The notes: generated by a model from the sequence alone, not told the origin. DNA of 64,000 bases from Vibrio plantisponsor (GCF_013041605.1 NZ_JABEQC010000005.1:241941-305940); one strand, 5' to 3'. Numbered from the stretch's first letter, positions 19,267 through 28,982 are shown. Numbers and translations are program-made.

Positions 19267-21007
19267 CGTTAGCCACCCAGTTCTTCACTACTTGAGCTGC
19301 AAGCTCAGGTTCGTTGGCGACCAGAGCACGTACTGCTTTCAGTACATCCTCATCTTTATGTAAATTCGGTAAGTCTATGCCAGAGCCAAACTCAAACAGT
19401 TCACCACCTTCAATATCACTACCAATCAAGCTGGTTTCACCATCAATACCGATCGGTAAACCATCTGGTCCGTATAGTTGGTCATCGTCATCCGCAGATG
19501 GATTGAGCAATTTCTTCATTGCAGGACGAACAAGTACTAGTACAATTACCATGATAACCAAAGCACTTGCGAGCCAGCGAATCCAGTCGTTGAAGTTCGG
19601 ATGTTCCCAGATTGGCACATCAGCAATAGTTTCAACTTCTGGTTCTGCGAAGTTCATACTTAATACGTTCAGCAAGTCACCACGATTTTCACTGAAACCA
19701 ACCGCACCAACCAATACCTGACGAATTGCTTGTAACTCACTATCACTCACTGGGGTATAGGTGATTTCACCAGTTTCAGGATTGACGCTGCTTCGGTTTT
19801 TAACTGCAACAGCCACTGTTTGGCGGTTAACCACGCCAGTTTGACGACGTTCGTGGCTAATTGTTGTATCCAGCTCAAAGTTGCGAGTCGCTTCTTTGTG
19901 AACAGAACCCTGCCCCATAAGCGAACCATCTTTCATCTGCGCTACATCTTGTGGAATAGAGGCATCAGCAGGAGGTTGATTACTCAATGCGCCAGGTACA
20001 CCGGCAATCACATTACCGTTGTTGTAATCTTCTAAAGTGTATTCACTGCGTGTTGCTGGAGTATTTGGATCAAAACGTTTGCGAGTTTGCTCTACTGCAC
20101 TGAAATCCAGTTCAACGTCTACCTGAGCGGTATAGTTACCCAAACCTAAAATCGGAATTAACACTGAATCGATTTTTTCACGTAAGTCTTGTTCTTTCTT
20201 ACGCTCTGCTTCCTGCTCTTTACGACGAGCAGCTGTTACCGGATCCTGTGAACCAGAGCTAAGCAGACGACCATGCTGATCGGTCACAGTGACGCGGGTC
20301 GGTTTCATTCCCGGTACAGCACTGGCGACCATATCAACAATAGAATCAACTTCTTCTTGTTTAAGATTGGTGCCCGTACGCAGTGTCAAAAATACCGACG
20401 CAGACGCTTCTTGGTTTTGACGAACGAAGACACTCTGTTTTGGCAGGGCAAGAAGCACGCGCGCTTTGTTTACTTGGCGCATCTCTTCAATGCCTTTTGC
20501 AAGCTGGCGCTCACGGCTAAGTTTCAGACGCTCTTGCTCCAAGCGTTGCGAAACACCAAAGCCCATGTCTTGCAGCAGAATTTCATCACCTTCGTGACGT
20601 TCCTGATTCATACCAGCACGAACCATATTCAACTTAAGACTGTTGTAATCAGAAGTCGGAACCAAGATGGTGTTGCCGTCTAACTTATAGTCTTGTTTTT
20701 GCTGGTCGAGGTAATCAAGAACAGGGATCAGTTCTTGTGTGTCGTAAGCACCTAGAGGACGCATCTCTGGTTCTTTCACCCAGAAAAACAGCATCACAAT
20801 CAAGGCCACACAGATAGAGATAGAGAGGACTAGGACAACTTGGCGTAGTAAGTCCAAGTCCCCGATAGAGAAGTCCATTTTTGATGAGCTTTTTTCTTCA
20901 GCGTCTACGTTTTGCGTACCCATGTCTAAGTCGGAGCTCGACATCAAGGCATGGTCACCGCTGCCATTGCTTAAAGTAAGATCGGTTGTTTGCTTATTCT
21001 CGGCCAC
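19259..21007 (-). CDS. fliF: Flagellar MS-ring protein FliF
   Basis: A 582-residue inner membrane ring protein, with two membrane helices: about 53-74 (VVLVLSISICVALIVMLFF) and about 470-490 (LASALVIMVIVLVLV). Ring-building motifs lie between them in the periplasm. The C-terminal tail (LVANEPELAAQVVKNWV) binds FliG. It begins 14 nt after fliE. Confidence 0.97.
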   Translation of the reverse strand: MAENKQTTDLTLSNGSGDHALMSSSDLDMGTQNVDAEEKSSSKMDFSIGDLDLLRQVVLVLSISICVALIVMLFFWVKEPEMRPLGAYDTQELIPVLDYLDQQKQDYKLDGNTILVPTSDYNSLKLNMVRAGMNQERHEGDEILLQDMGFGVSQRLEQERLKLSRERQLAKGIEEMRQVNKARVLLALPKQSVFVRQNQEASASVFLTLRTGTNLKQEEVDSIVDMVASAVPGMKPTRVTVTDQHGRLLSSGSQDPVTAARRKEQEAERKKEQDLREKIDSVLIPILGLGNYTAQVDVELDFSAVEQTRKRFDPNTPATRSEYTLEDYNNGNVIAGVPGALSNQPPADASIPQDVAQMKDGSLMGQGSVHKEATRNFELDTTISHERRQTGVVNRQTVAVAVKNRSSVNPETGEITYTPVSDSELQAIRQVLVGAVGFSENRGDLLNVLSMNFAEPEVETIADVPIWEHPNFNDWIRWLASALVIMVIVLVLVRPAMKKLLNPSADDDDQLYGPDGLPIGIDGETSLIGSDIEGGELFEFGSGIDLPNLHKDEDVLKAVRALVANEPELAAQVVKNWVANDA

Positions 21008-21021
21008 AATTCACACCTTTA

Positions 21022-21333
21022 TTAAACTGGCATGTTCATCAGTTCTTTGTACGCTTCAACAAGCTTGTTGCGTACCTGAATAGTGGCTTCAAATGCCACG
21101 CTCGATTTGTTGCGGGCGATCATGACATCAGAAAGAGAGACATCTTCATCGCCACGATCAAAGCGCATTTGAAGGTCGCTTGAGGTTTTCTGTAAACCAT
21201 TTACGTTATTGATAGCGTGTGAAAGCATATCACCAAAATCAGCGCCAATTTTTTGTCCTGTTGGAGCTGGGCGTGAGTTGGTAGCTTCTACCATCATCGC
21301 CTGCATTTCGCTCTGTAAACCGTTTATATTCAT
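21022..21333 (-). CDS. fliE: Flagellar hook-basal body adaptor FliE
   Basis: A 103-residue rod-base protein that couples the MS ring and FliPQR gate to the rod. The C-terminal region (VSLSDVMIARNKSSVAFEAT, then RNKLVEAYKELMNMPV) is the FliE signature. It is the first gene of fliEFGHIJ and sits behind a near-perfect sigma-54 promoter. Confidence 0.96.
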   Translation of the reverse strand: MNINGLQSEMQAMMVEATNSRPAPTGQKIGADFGDMLSHAINNVNGLQKTSSDLQMRFDRGDEDVSLSDVMIARNKSSVAFEATIQVRNKLVEAYKELMNMPV

Positions 21334-21386
21334 TACTACCTCAAAAGCCAGAACTTTGACTAAACCTCATCTCTGTTCAGTAATGC

Positions 21387-21402
21387 AGCAATTTATGTGC
21401 CA
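21387..21402 (-). promoter_or_regulatory. Sigma-54 promoter upstream of fliE
   Basis: The minus strand reads TGGCACATAAATTGCT, a full match to TGGCAC-N5-TTGCW. The -12 element ends 54 nt upstream of the fliE start. It is expected to depend on phosphorylated FlrC, encoded just upstream. Confidence 0.88.
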
Positions 21403-21420
21403 CTCTGAAATAGGGCTAAT

Positions 21421-22830
21421 TTAACCCGGAATGTCCATACCTGCATCACGCATTTTTGCTAGCTTGTAGCGCAATGTGCGAGGGCTAATACCCAGCTTTT
21501 CCGCCATCTCTTTACGGCGGCCATTACACTCAATCAAGGTCTCCATAATAATGGCAAACTCTTGATCGCGTAGCTCACCGCCTAAGCCGGCACTGCTGTT
21601 CGCAATCTTAGCCACATCGACCTGAGCAACAGGTTTGATGTCTGGTGTTGCAACCGCTTCACCACCTTCAACTAACTTCTGAAGGCTCGAAGCGTCCTGC
21701 CAATCCAGACCTTCAAGTAAGATATGTTCTTGGTCGATATGCCCATTTTCACTCAGGATCAGAGCACGCTGCACGACGTTATCTAACTCGCGCACGTTAC
21801 CCGGCCAAGAATAAGCATTGAGCTTAGTGACAGCAGAAGCTGAAAGACTCGGTACTGGCATACCCAATTTCTTGCAGTTGCGTTCCACTAAGTGATTCGC
21901 CAGCGGTTCGATGTCTGCTTTACGATCTTTCAGAGCTGGCCAAGAGATTGGGAAAACGTTCAAACGGTAATACAAGTCTTCACGGAAGTTACCTTCTTGC
22001 ACGTACTGCTTTAAATCACGGTTACTTGTGGCAAGCACACGAACATCGAGTTTGATGCTCTTACGGCTGCCTAAGCGTTCCACTTCGCGCTCTTGCAGAA
22101 CACGCAATAACTTGGCCTGAAGGTTTAAATCCATCTCACTGATTTCATCCAGCAAGATAGTCCCGCCCTGAGCCTGTTCAAATTTACCCGGACACGCTTG
22201 TACTGCACCAGTAAACGCACCTTTTTCGTAACCGAATAAGGTTGCTTCCAACATATTGTCTGGAATCGCTGCACAGTTGATGGCGATAAAAGGACCATCT
22301 TTGCGCAAGGAAGCGTTGTGAATGTAACGGGACATCACTTCTTTACCAGAACCGCTAGGACCTAAAATCATCACGTTAGCGTCGGTTTTCGCCACTTTGT
22401 CAGCCAGTACCAGCAGCTTTAAACTTTTCTCGTCAGCGACAACCGCATCACCATTATCGTCTGATTTTACAGGCGCATATCGGCTTACCATGTTCAACAA
22501 TACTTCTGGCGCAAATGGCTTAGCCATGTAGTCGATAGCACCATCTTTCATTGCCGAAACCGCATCTTCAATGTTGGCATAAGCCGTCATCAGCAATACT
22601 GGCAAATTAGGCCAGTGCTGTTTGATGTTGCGTAGCAGAGCAAGACCACCCATACCGCCCATTTGTACGTCCGAAACCACAATATCCACAGAATTATTTT
22701 TGAGTTTCACCAAAGCGTCTTCAGCACTGTCAGCTTCCAGCCATTCATAACCAGCCAGTGCTAAGGTGTCTACCAAGGCTTCGCGTAGGCCTTCATCATC
22801 TTCAACGATTAAGACTTTGCTTTGTGCCAT
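21421..22830 (-). CDS. flrC: Sigma-54-dependent flagellar response regulator FlrC (FlaM)
   Basis: A 469-residue activator of class III flagellar promoters. A receiver domain (1-120) with phospho-acceptor D54 is followed by an AAA+ domain with GPSGSGKE at 156-163 and the sigma-54-contacting GAFTGA at 203-208. A C-terminal Fis-type helix-turn-helix ends the protein (EKLGISPRTLRYKLAKM). Three ATG codons are in tandem; I chose the third, 7 nt after GGAG, which also places the acceptor at residue 54. It overlaps the flrB stop region and is coupled to its kinase. Confidence 0.96.
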   Translation of the reverse strand: MAQSKVLIVEDDEGLREALVDTLALAGYEWLEADSAEDALVKLKNNSVDIVVSDVQMGGMGGLALLRNIKQHWPNLPVLLMTAYANIEDAVSAMKDGAIDYMAKPFAPEVLLNMVSRYAPVKSDDNGDAVVADEKSLKLLVLADKVAKTDANVMILGPSGSGKEVMSRYIHNASLRKDGPFIAINCAAIPDNMLEATLFGYEKGAFTGAVQACPGKFEQAQGGTILLDEISEMDLNLQAKLLRVLQEREVERLGSRKSIKLDVRVLATSNRDLKQYVQEGNFREDLYYRLNVFPISWPALKDRKADIEPLANHLVERNCKKLGMPVPSLSASAVTKLNAYSWPGNVRELDNVVQRALILSENGHIDQEHILLEGLDWQDASSLQKLVEGGEAVATPDIKPVAQVDVAKIANSSAGLGGELRDQEFAIIMETLIECNGRRKEMAEKLGISPRTLRYKLAKMRDAGMDIPG

Positions 22831-22832
22831 CA

Positions 22833-23885
22833 TCATTCTCCAGTTTCTGTGTGAGTGGAATCAGTGTGATTTTGCAAAGGAATACAAACGGTGAAACACG
22901 CCCCGTCTCCCTCTTCAGAAATCAGTTCTAATCGTCCATCGTGTGCTCGACAAACCATCTGTACAACCGCAAGGCCTAAACCCGTTCCCTGCGAGCGAGT
23001 GGTAAAGAAAGGTTCCATAATCTTACTTTGCAACTCAGGTGGTACGCCGGGACCGTTGTCTTGAACGGATATTTTTAGCTCTCCATTCACTGGTCGGAAG
23101 AACACATCTATTTGTGCTTCTTTACCAGCTATCTGAATCGCATTCATCACTAAATTACTTAATGCCGAGGCAATTGCATTGGCATTGCCCAGCAACATTG
23201 TCTCTTGCTCTTCCACTTCGAGACAAAAATCAATTTGGTTGTTTTTCAGCGCCGTTTCGACCATTGGAGAAAACTCCCCAACCAGATCAGCGATTGAAAA
23301 TGGTTTTACTACTTTATTGTCGCCGCCTTTAGCAAACAGCAACATATCATTGACTTGCTTTTCCAAATCATACAAACGATCCATCAATTTACTTTGAAAG
23401 CGCTCACGAGTTGTCGTGGGTAAATTGGGAGCGCCAAGATTAGAAGCATAGAGCATGGCACTCGAAAGCGGTGTTCTCACCTGATGTGCTAACGACGCAA
23501 CCATTCGCCCTAAAGATGATAATCGTTGTAAATCACTTACCCGTGCCTGCAATAAGCGGGTTTCTGTCAAATCAGTGATCAAAATGAGCTGACCTGTATT
23601 GGAAGCTGAAATCGCCAAGCGCACTTTTCGGCCATTGCGCAGTGAGATTTCGTGACCGTCATCTTCGCGAGGAGCAAACGCAATCTGAATAATCGCGTAC
23701 CAGCGCTCGCCCAAAAGAGGAACGTCCAGAATTCGCTGCGCTTCAGGGTTAGCCTCTCGCACAACCCCTTGAGTATCCAACAAAATTACGCCTGCTGGCA
23801 TGACATCAAGAACCTGCTTATAACGTTCTACTTGGTCTTCTAAAGAATCTAAATGTGAATGCTGCTCTTGCACTTGGTCTACCAT
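22833..23885 (-). CDS. flrB: Flagellar sensor histidine kinase FlrB (FlaL)
   Basis: A 350-residue kinase without membrane segments. It has a PAS-like region (about 22-105), a H-box with H134 in SLAHQVRTPLSSA, and an HATPase domain ending in TRSQGTGLGLAVVQM. It phosphorylates FlrC. A TTG at 23906 extends the frame by seven residues. I prefer ATG 23885 because the sigma-54 promoter would initiate only a few bases before the TTG, leaving almost no leader, though neither start has a good ribosome binding site. Confidence 0.94.
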   Translation of the reverse strand: MVDQVQEQHSHLDSLEDQVERYKQVLDVMPAGVILLDTQGVVREANPEAQRILDVPLLGERWYAIIQIAFAPREDDGHEISLRNGRKVRLAISASNTGQLILITDLTETRLLQARVSDLQRLSSLGRMVASLAHQVRTPLSSAMLYASNLGAPNLPTTTRERFQSKLMDRLYDLEKQVNDMLLFAKGGDNKVVKPFSIADLVGEFSPMVETALKNNQIDFCLEVEEQETMLLGNANAIASALSNLVMNAIQIAGKEAQIDVFFRPVNGELKISVQDNGPGVPPELQSKIMEPFFTTRSQGTGLGLAVVQMVCRAHDGRLELISEEGDGACFTVCIPLQNHTDSTHTETGE

Positions 23886-23912
23886 CGTCGAGAATCTGCC
23901 TTCCAATACAAC

Positions 23913-23947
23913 AATAGCCTGTCACGCAAAATGCATGCCAGGCTATT
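23913..23947 (-). terminator. Long hairpin between flrA and flrB, possible flrA terminator
   Basis: AATAGCCTG and CAGGCTATT are outer arms. CACGC and GCATG are inner arms, with one G-T wobble and one mismatch between inner and outer stems. The loop is five bases. The structure has about 14 pairs. On the minus strand it is followed by GTTGTATT, only moderately T-rich. It contains the flrB sigma-54 promoter. Confidence 0.6.
23925..23940 (-). promoter_or_regulatory. Sigma-54 promoter of flrBC
   Basis: The minus strand reads TGGCATGCATTTTGCG, matching TGGCAY-N5-TTGC. In Vibrio the flrBC operon is known to be activated by FlrA with sigma-54; flrA lies immediately upstream. Confidence 0.85.
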
Positions 23948-24008
23948 TTATATATTTTTCAATGAGTTAATTCAATGACAATAAATTGACTCACTCGTAA
24001 TATGGCTT

Positions 24009-25472
24009 TTATCGCTGCATATTGTACTTACGCATCTTCTCAACCAAGGTAGTTCTACGCATACCCAGCATATCTGCTGCACGAGCGACCACGCCACCCT
24101 GAGCTTCTAACGCTTGGTTGATCAGACTCACTTCTAAATCAGCGAGAAGTTCCTTGAGGTTTACCCCTTCTGGTGGCAATGCCTGTGGAACGTCAACATC
24201 AGTGAAACTGTCTGAGGAATCCAAACTGAAGTTTTCAGAGAAAATGCTGTCTAAAGCGTCACGCTCTTGCTCTTCCACTGAACTGAATCGACTCGGTTCA
24301 GGCTGAAACTCAGGAATATCACTGTATCGGTACTTGGTAGGGAGATGGTTCACATCCACCAGACTGTTTGGATACAGGATAACCATACGCTCCACTAGGT
24401 TTGCTAGCTCACGAACGTTACCCGGCCAATCATGCTCCATCAAAGAGTTAATCGCTCTTGGTGTGTAACAGATAGGCTGAGCACCTTCAGCTTCCATACG
24501 AGTCATTAACTCGCGTAGTAGCAGAGGTATATCTTCTTTGCGCTCTTTAAGCGAAGGCATTTCAATTGGAAAGACATTAAGACGATAGTAGAGATCTTCG
24601 CGGAAGCGCTGCTCTTCTATCATGCTTTCCAAATTTCGGTGTGTTGCAGCGATAATTCGCACGTTGGCTTTGATTGTGGTGTTGCCACCAACCCTTTCAA
24701 AGCAACGCTCCTGCAATACACGCAGTAACTTTACCTGCATGGTCATCGGCATATCGCCGATTTCATCTAAGAATAACGTGCCGCCTTCAGCCAGTTCAAA
24801 ACGACCTTTACGAGCAGTGATTGCTCCAGTAAAAGCGCCTTTTTCATGGCCAAACAGTTCACTTTCCAATAAATCCGCAGGAATTGCGCCACAGTTAATT
24901 GGCACAAACGGTCCACTTCGACGTGGTGAATGGTAGTGAATATTTCTTGCGACAACCTCTTTACCTGTACCAGATTCACCTAAGATCAATACGTTAGCTT
25001 CTGTTCCAGAAACTTGTTCAATCAGATGGCGAACTTCTTGGATACCGTTGCTTTGGCCGACCAAACTGCGAAATAGAGTGTTCTTGCGGTCAGACGCGAC
25101 AACATTAATGCCCTGACGACCTAAAAATGCTTTGCAGTGGCGGAGTGCTTCGCTCAGTTGCTGGTAGTTGAGAGGAAACTCCAACTCTCCAACATATTGA
25201 GAAAATTCTTCCAAAGAATACGGCTGCTTATCAGCCATTAAAAGAGGAATGTGATTTGCGTTTGCAAGTGATGAGGCTAATGATTCTGATAGTTTATGAT
25301 CTTTCAACGATCCAAGAATGCACCCTGTCCACGTTGCCGACCAATTGACTTGATCAGCCAGCGAAGACTCAATTACCTCACACTGCTCTCCTACAAATTC
25401 TAATATGATACTGAGATTAAGACGAATAGACGGATCGTCTTCAATCACAAGCAATTTTGCTAAACCTTGCAT
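24009..25472 (-). CDS. flrA: Master flagellar activator FlrA (FlaK)
   Basis: A 487-residue sigma-54 enhancer-binding protein at the top of the polar flagellar cascade. The N-terminal FleQ-type domain (1-125) resembles a receiver; this domain binds c-di-GMP-sensitive surfaces in the family. The AAA+ domain has GESGTGKE at 165-172 and GAFTGA at 212-217. A Fis-type helix-turn-helix ends the protein ([19 protein letters not shown]). It stands alone, with a 233-nt upstream region and its own transcription unit. Confidence 0.96.
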   Translation of the reverse strand: MQGLAKLLVIEDDPSIRLNLSIILEFVGEQCEVIESSLADQVNWSATWTGCILGSLKDHKLSESLASSLANANHIPLLMADKQPYSLEEFSQYVGELEFPLNYQQLSEALRHCKAFLGRQGINVVASDRKNTLFRSLVGQSNGIQEVRHLIEQVSGTEANVLILGESGTGKEVVARNIHYHSPRRSGPFVPINCGAIPADLLESELFGHEKGAFTGAITARKGRFELAEGGTLFLDEIGDMPMTMQVKLLRVLQERCFERVGGNTTIKANVRIIAATHRNLESMIEEQRFREDLYYRLNVFPIEMPSLKERKEDIPLLLRELMTRMEAEGAQPICYTPRAINSLMEHDWPGNVRELANLVERMVILYPNSLVDVNHLPTKYRYSDIPEFQPEPSRFSSVEEQERDALDSIFSENFSLDSSDSFTDVDVPQALPPEGVNLKELLADLEVSLINQALEAQGGVVARAADMLGMRRTTLVEKMRKYNMQR

Positions 25473-25598
25473 AGGTGAGAATATTTGCCTTCAATCTGGA
25501 AAGTTGGATGTACTTACACAATAAGAATCGTTATTAGGCTGAATTAGTCTTTTAAGTAGCGCTAAATATACGATAGTCAATCTGTGAAAATCAGCAAC

Positions 25599-25626
25599 AA
25601 AAAAAGCCATTAGGCTATCTAATGGC
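25599..25626 (-). terminator. Terminator of flaG-fliD-flaI-fliS
   Basis: GCCATTAG and CTAATGGC form an 8-bp stem followed on the minus strand by TTTTTTTG. It lies about 80 nt downstream of fliS. Confidence 0.9.
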
Positions 25627-25705
25627 TTCTATTCTATGTGATAAAAAAAATAAGGCAACCAAGCAATTAGCTGGTGTGAGCTCTGTTAAAACTTTCAGAG
25701 ATAAC

Positions 25706-26116
25706 TTACAAACCTACTTCATTTGATGTCAGATTGTGGTATTCAGCAGGAATTTGATCCCAAGCTGATTTAATTTCACGAATAATATCGATCACATCAT
25801 CCACTATTTGCGGATCATTCTGATGGTTAGCCGCTGCAATTTGCGTGATCATAAATTCGTATAGCTGATCTAGGTTTTGTGCGATTTCACCGCCATCATC
25901 CATAGATAAACAGCTACGTAAGCTGATTATGATGTCCAAAGCTTTACCAAAGCGCTCGCCTTTAACAGGAATATTGCCTTGTAGCATTGCTGCCTTGCCT
26001 TGAATCAAACGTTCAATCGCGCCAGCCATTAACATCTGTACAATCTTATGCGGTGAGGCCGCACTTAGCTGGCTATCCACTGATACTTTTTTGTACGCCT
26101 GCAAAGAACCACGCAT
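25706..26116 (-). CDS. fliS: Flagellin export chaperone FliS
   Basis: A 136-residue helical chaperone that binds the C-terminal disordered tail of flagellin to prevent premature polymerisation. The N-terminal region (YKKVSVDSQLSAASPHKIVQML) is the FliS signature. It is the last gene of flaG-fliD-flaI-fliS, 11 nt after flaI. Confidence 0.96.
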   Translation of the reverse strand: MRGSLQAYKKVSVDSQLSAASPHKIVQMLMAGAIERLIQGKAAMLQGNIPVKGERFGKALDIIISLRSCLSMDDGGEIAQNLDQLYEFMITQIAAANHQNDPQIVDDVIDIIREIKSAWDQIPAEYHNLTSNEVGL

Positions 26117-26127
26117 AGTCTTCCTCT

Positions 26128-26436
26128 TTATAAAAACTTTTTGTATTGCTGAACCGATTTATTACCGTGACGGAACTTTTGTAAATCTTTACCGATTAAC
26201 AGGGTTTTTGACTGCATCAGTTCAACAAGTTGTTGTGTATCTCGAACAGCATCTCGCCAACATTGGGATTTGCCTAGTGCTGGATTTTCTGACACTTCAG
26301 TCAGTAATCCCTGCAATAACTGTTCCCTTATATCGACAAGTTGAATAATTTCTTCAACATTTATATCGTCATGTGCCAATAAATCTTTAATTTGATTATC
26401 GACATCACTCAACTCTTTCAGCTGCTCATCCATCAT
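26128..26436 (-). CDS. flaI: Flagellar protein FlaI (FliT-like position)
   Basis: A 102-residue all-helical protein between fliD and fliS. In vibrios this gene is called flaI; its position matches that of fliT, the FliD export chaperone, in enterobacteria. No catalytic motif is visible. A chaperone role for FliD is inferred from position and from the helical composition only. Confidence 0.85.
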   Translation of the reverse strand: MMDEQLKELSDVDNQIKDLLAHDDINVEEIIQLVDIREQLLQGLLTEVSENPALGKSQCWRDAVRDTQQLVELMQSKTLLIGKDLQKFRHGNKSVQQYKKFL

Positions 26437-26437
26437 A

Positions 26438-28426
26438 TTAGCCTAGCGCGTTCATCATACCGGCTAACTGAGACTGCATTTTGCCAGTGGCATCCTGCAT
26501 GGCCGAGAACTTGTCAAAAGTCCGTTTTTCCAAGCTGTCCATTCTACGGTCAAGTGCTGCTTGGTCATCATTTAAACGGTAATTTCGCTCTGTGAGTGTC
26601 TTTTCACGATTGCGAATAACGCCAGTTACACCGGTCATACCCTGAATGGCATCTTCGACTTTTTTCGCAAAGCCCTGATTACCACCAAAAAAGTCGCCCA
26701 GCTTGGTGAAATTGTTATTTAATTGACGGTCGAGCATATCATAATTGATTTCCATCGTCCCTTGACGAGTGGTCGTGATCCCAAATTCCGTCAAGCTTTG
26801 AAGCTTTTCTGGTGCTTGTTCAATTTTAGTCGAGAAGACCGATTTTAGTCGGGAGTCTGCACTGCGAACCACACTATCACCAGCTAAAGGTCCTGCTTGC
26901 CCCGTGCGAGGGTCGACACCCGATAACTCTTTAGATACTTGATAAAACTGGTTATAGGCGTTGACGAACTGCTCTATGTCTTCACGAACACTGTTGCGGT
27001 CGTATTCAATATCAATTTCAGTAGGCTGCTGATTTCGGTCAGTTTTACCTTTTAGGGTCAAATCCACACCTTCAATCGCGTTTTCAATTACGTTGTTTTT
27101 ACTAGATAACTTCGCAACTCCGTCTAGCACAACTAAAGAGTCTTGTGCTGCCTGAACTTCTGTCATACCTGTGTAAGCATCAAAAGAGGCCTGTGCCGCT
27201 TTAAGTTGCTCATTAACCGACTCAACTTTTTCAAACAGTTCACGTTCTTCTGGTGTCAGTTTTGCACGCGCAATCGCTTTGGCTTCTTCAGGCGTCATAT
27301 TACCGTTTTGTACGGCAGCTCGGATATCCGCTTTCTCTTGCGCTAATTGACGTTCAAGTTTTTCCTGCGCTTCTTTTGGCGTCACGTAAGAATCAACTAA
27401 GGTTCCTGATGCGGTATTTGTCCAGCCCGGAACGTCTTTTGATTTATCTATCGCTTTATCATCAAGCTCAGGTTCTGGCTCATAATAAGAATCCAGCAAA
27501 GTACCCGAAGCTGTTTCAGTCCAACCTGGAATACGTTCTTCAGGTTTTAAGTACTTATTAACGTCCGTTCCTGCTTTGGCTGCCGCTTTAACGGCCGAAT
27601 CAGACAACTCGGCACCATCAGCATCAACGCCATTATTGTCTTTTGCTACTTTCTGAACTTGAGCGGCAACCGATTCGTCAATTTCTCTGGCGGCATTACC
27701 GATTTTTTCTGCCACTTTAGCGGCAATCTTTTGCTGCTCTGGTGTTAAAGGGGCAATCAGTTGCTGCGCAGAAGCACGCGCTTTTTCAAGATCTTTAACG
27801 CGGTCTTCTAACGTTTTGTATTCAAGAGACTTGAGAGGATCACCCGCTTGCGCTTGTGCAGCAATGGTGACTCGATTTTCTTCACCAGAAAGGTTCGACG
27901 CAACGATTAATCGAGGCCCATCAACGTCGTTGATTACCGAAGCTCGTACACCGGGGTTACTCTTTTCACCGTTGATGCTACGAACAATATCGATAAGTTT
28001 AGATTGGGGTTTTACTTCTATGTTGAAGCTTTTCTTGCCAAGTGAAATTTGCAGCTTACCAGGACCAAACTTTGCGTCTTGAGGAAGTACATCAGACGCA
28101 ATTTTATGGCTCTGAGCAAGCTGCAACACATCTACTGAGTATTTACCAGCGATGGCATCAGTGGTTGCTGTCGCGACGACGGATCTCTCATCAGAGGTGT
28201 CCACAGAACGAACTGCGAACGCCTTTTCCTGACGAAAATTCGCCATCAGATTTTTCATCGTATCCAGCGACTCTCTGAGCCGGCCATAGGCACTAATACT
28301 GGTATCAATACCAACGCGCTCGTTGTCAATTCGTTGCTGTTTTGGAACACGCTCCGAATTAACAATTTTGCTGACCATTGAATTTATATCAAAGCCAGTG
28401 TTCATCCCCATTGGGCCTAAACTCAT
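26438..28426 (-). CDS. fliD: Flagellar filament cap protein FliD (FlaH, HAP2)
   Basis: A 662-residue cap protein that folds incoming flagellins at the filament tip. N- and C-terminal domains (about 1-115 and 430-662) are recognisable, and the C-terminus is a helical coiled coil. The enteric protein is about 470 residues. The extra length lies in an inserted charged helical region at about 205-425. This insertion carries two copies of a PGWTxTASGTLxDSY motif at 299-314 and 332-347. Large FliD proteins are usual in vibrios. Confidence 0.95.
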   Translation of the reverse strand: MSLGPMGMNTGFDINSMVSKIVNSERVPKQQRIDNERVGIDTSISAYGRLRESLDTMKNLMANFRQEKAFAVRSVDTSDERSVVATATTDAIAGKYSVDVLQLAQSHKIASDVLPQDAKFGPGKLQISLGKKSFNIEVKPQSKLIDIVRSINGEKSNPGVRASVINDVDGPRLIVASNLSGEENRVTIAAQAQAGDPLKSLEYKTLEDRVKDLEKARASAQQLIAPLTPEQQKIAAKVAEKIGNAAREIDESVAAQVQKVAKDNNGVDADGAELSDSAVKAAAKAGTDVNKYLKPEERIPGWTETASGTLLDSYYEPEPELDDKAIDKSKDVPGWTNTASGTLVDSYVTPKEAQEKLERQLAQEKADIRAAVQNGNMTPEEAKAIARAKLTPEERELFEKVESVNEQLKAAQASFDAYTGMTEVQAAQDSLVVLDGVAKLSSKNNVIENAIEGVDLTLKGKTDRNQQPTEIDIEYDRNSVREDIEQFVNAYNQFYQVSKELSGVDPRTGQAGPLAGDSVVRSADSRLKSVFSTKIEQAPEKLQSLTEFGITTTRQGTMEINYDMLDRQLNNNFTKLGDFFGGNQGFAKKVEDAIQGMTGVTGVIRNREKTLTERNYRLNDDQAALDRRMDSLEKRTFDKFSAMQDATGKMQSQLAGMMNALG

Positions 28427-28447
28427 TCAACCACCTCAAAAATATAT

Positions 28448-28909
28448 TTACACCTTAGCCGACAATAAGCCCGATTTATGGTCCTGTTGTCGGGAAAGAC
28501 GTCGTAATACTTCAAGCATTTCTTCTTCAGGAATTTGGCGGATAATGTCACCCGTTGAGGCTTCATACACCGTTACTACGTCCCGACCGGATTCCTCATC
28601 AATTCTGAAAGATAAGCCTTTGTTGATAGATTTAACGAAATCGCTAACTTGTTCTACCATTCTAGCTCGCCGTTCTTCATTCAGCTTCTCTCGTTCACGA
28701 GAACGTTCAATTGCTGCGTCGACCGACTCTTGCTTAGTCTTCTCCAGTCGTTGTGAGATGTGCTCATAAATCTTATCTGAGCGCTCTACCGGTCGTTCCT
28801 CCCTTTTCGCAGTAGAAATGTTACTTACGTTTTCATTTTCTGAAGCAAATTTGATGCCACTTTGTGAGCCGAAAGGCTGGACGTTCGATGTGTGTAATGG
28901 TACTTCCAT
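28448..28909 (-). CDS. flaG: Flagellar protein FlaG
   Basis: A 153-residue protein. The C-terminal FlaG domain (about 85-145) contains LSFRIDEESGRDVVTVYEA and GDIIRQIPEEEML, the family signature. FlaG influences filament length in several bacteria. The N-terminal half is variable and charged. It is the first gene of the flaG-fliD-flaI-fliS operon, downstream of the flagellins. Confidence 0.93.
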   Translation of the reverse strand: MEVPLHTSNVQPFGSQSGIKFASENENVSNISTAKREERPVERSDKIYEHISQRLEKTKQESVDAAIERSREREKLNEERRARMVEQVSDFVKSINKGLSFRIDEESGRDVVTVYEASTGDIIRQIPEEEMLEVLRRLSRQQDHKSGLLSAKV

Positions 28910-28958
28910 AACAATCTCCCTTCCACCTTAGAGGTAACTTTATCCAACTGTGCTACCT

Positions 28959-28979
28959 ATAAAGCTCAGTTAGCTTTAT
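28959..28979 (-). terminator. Weak hairpin between the first flagellin gene and flaG
   Basis: ATAAAGCT and AGCTTTAT form an 8-bp stem with a five-base loop, right after the flagellin stop codon. There is no clear T-run, so it may attenuate rather than stop transcription into flaG, or protect the flagellin mRNA 3' end. Confidence 0.4.
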
Positions 28980-28982
28980 CAG

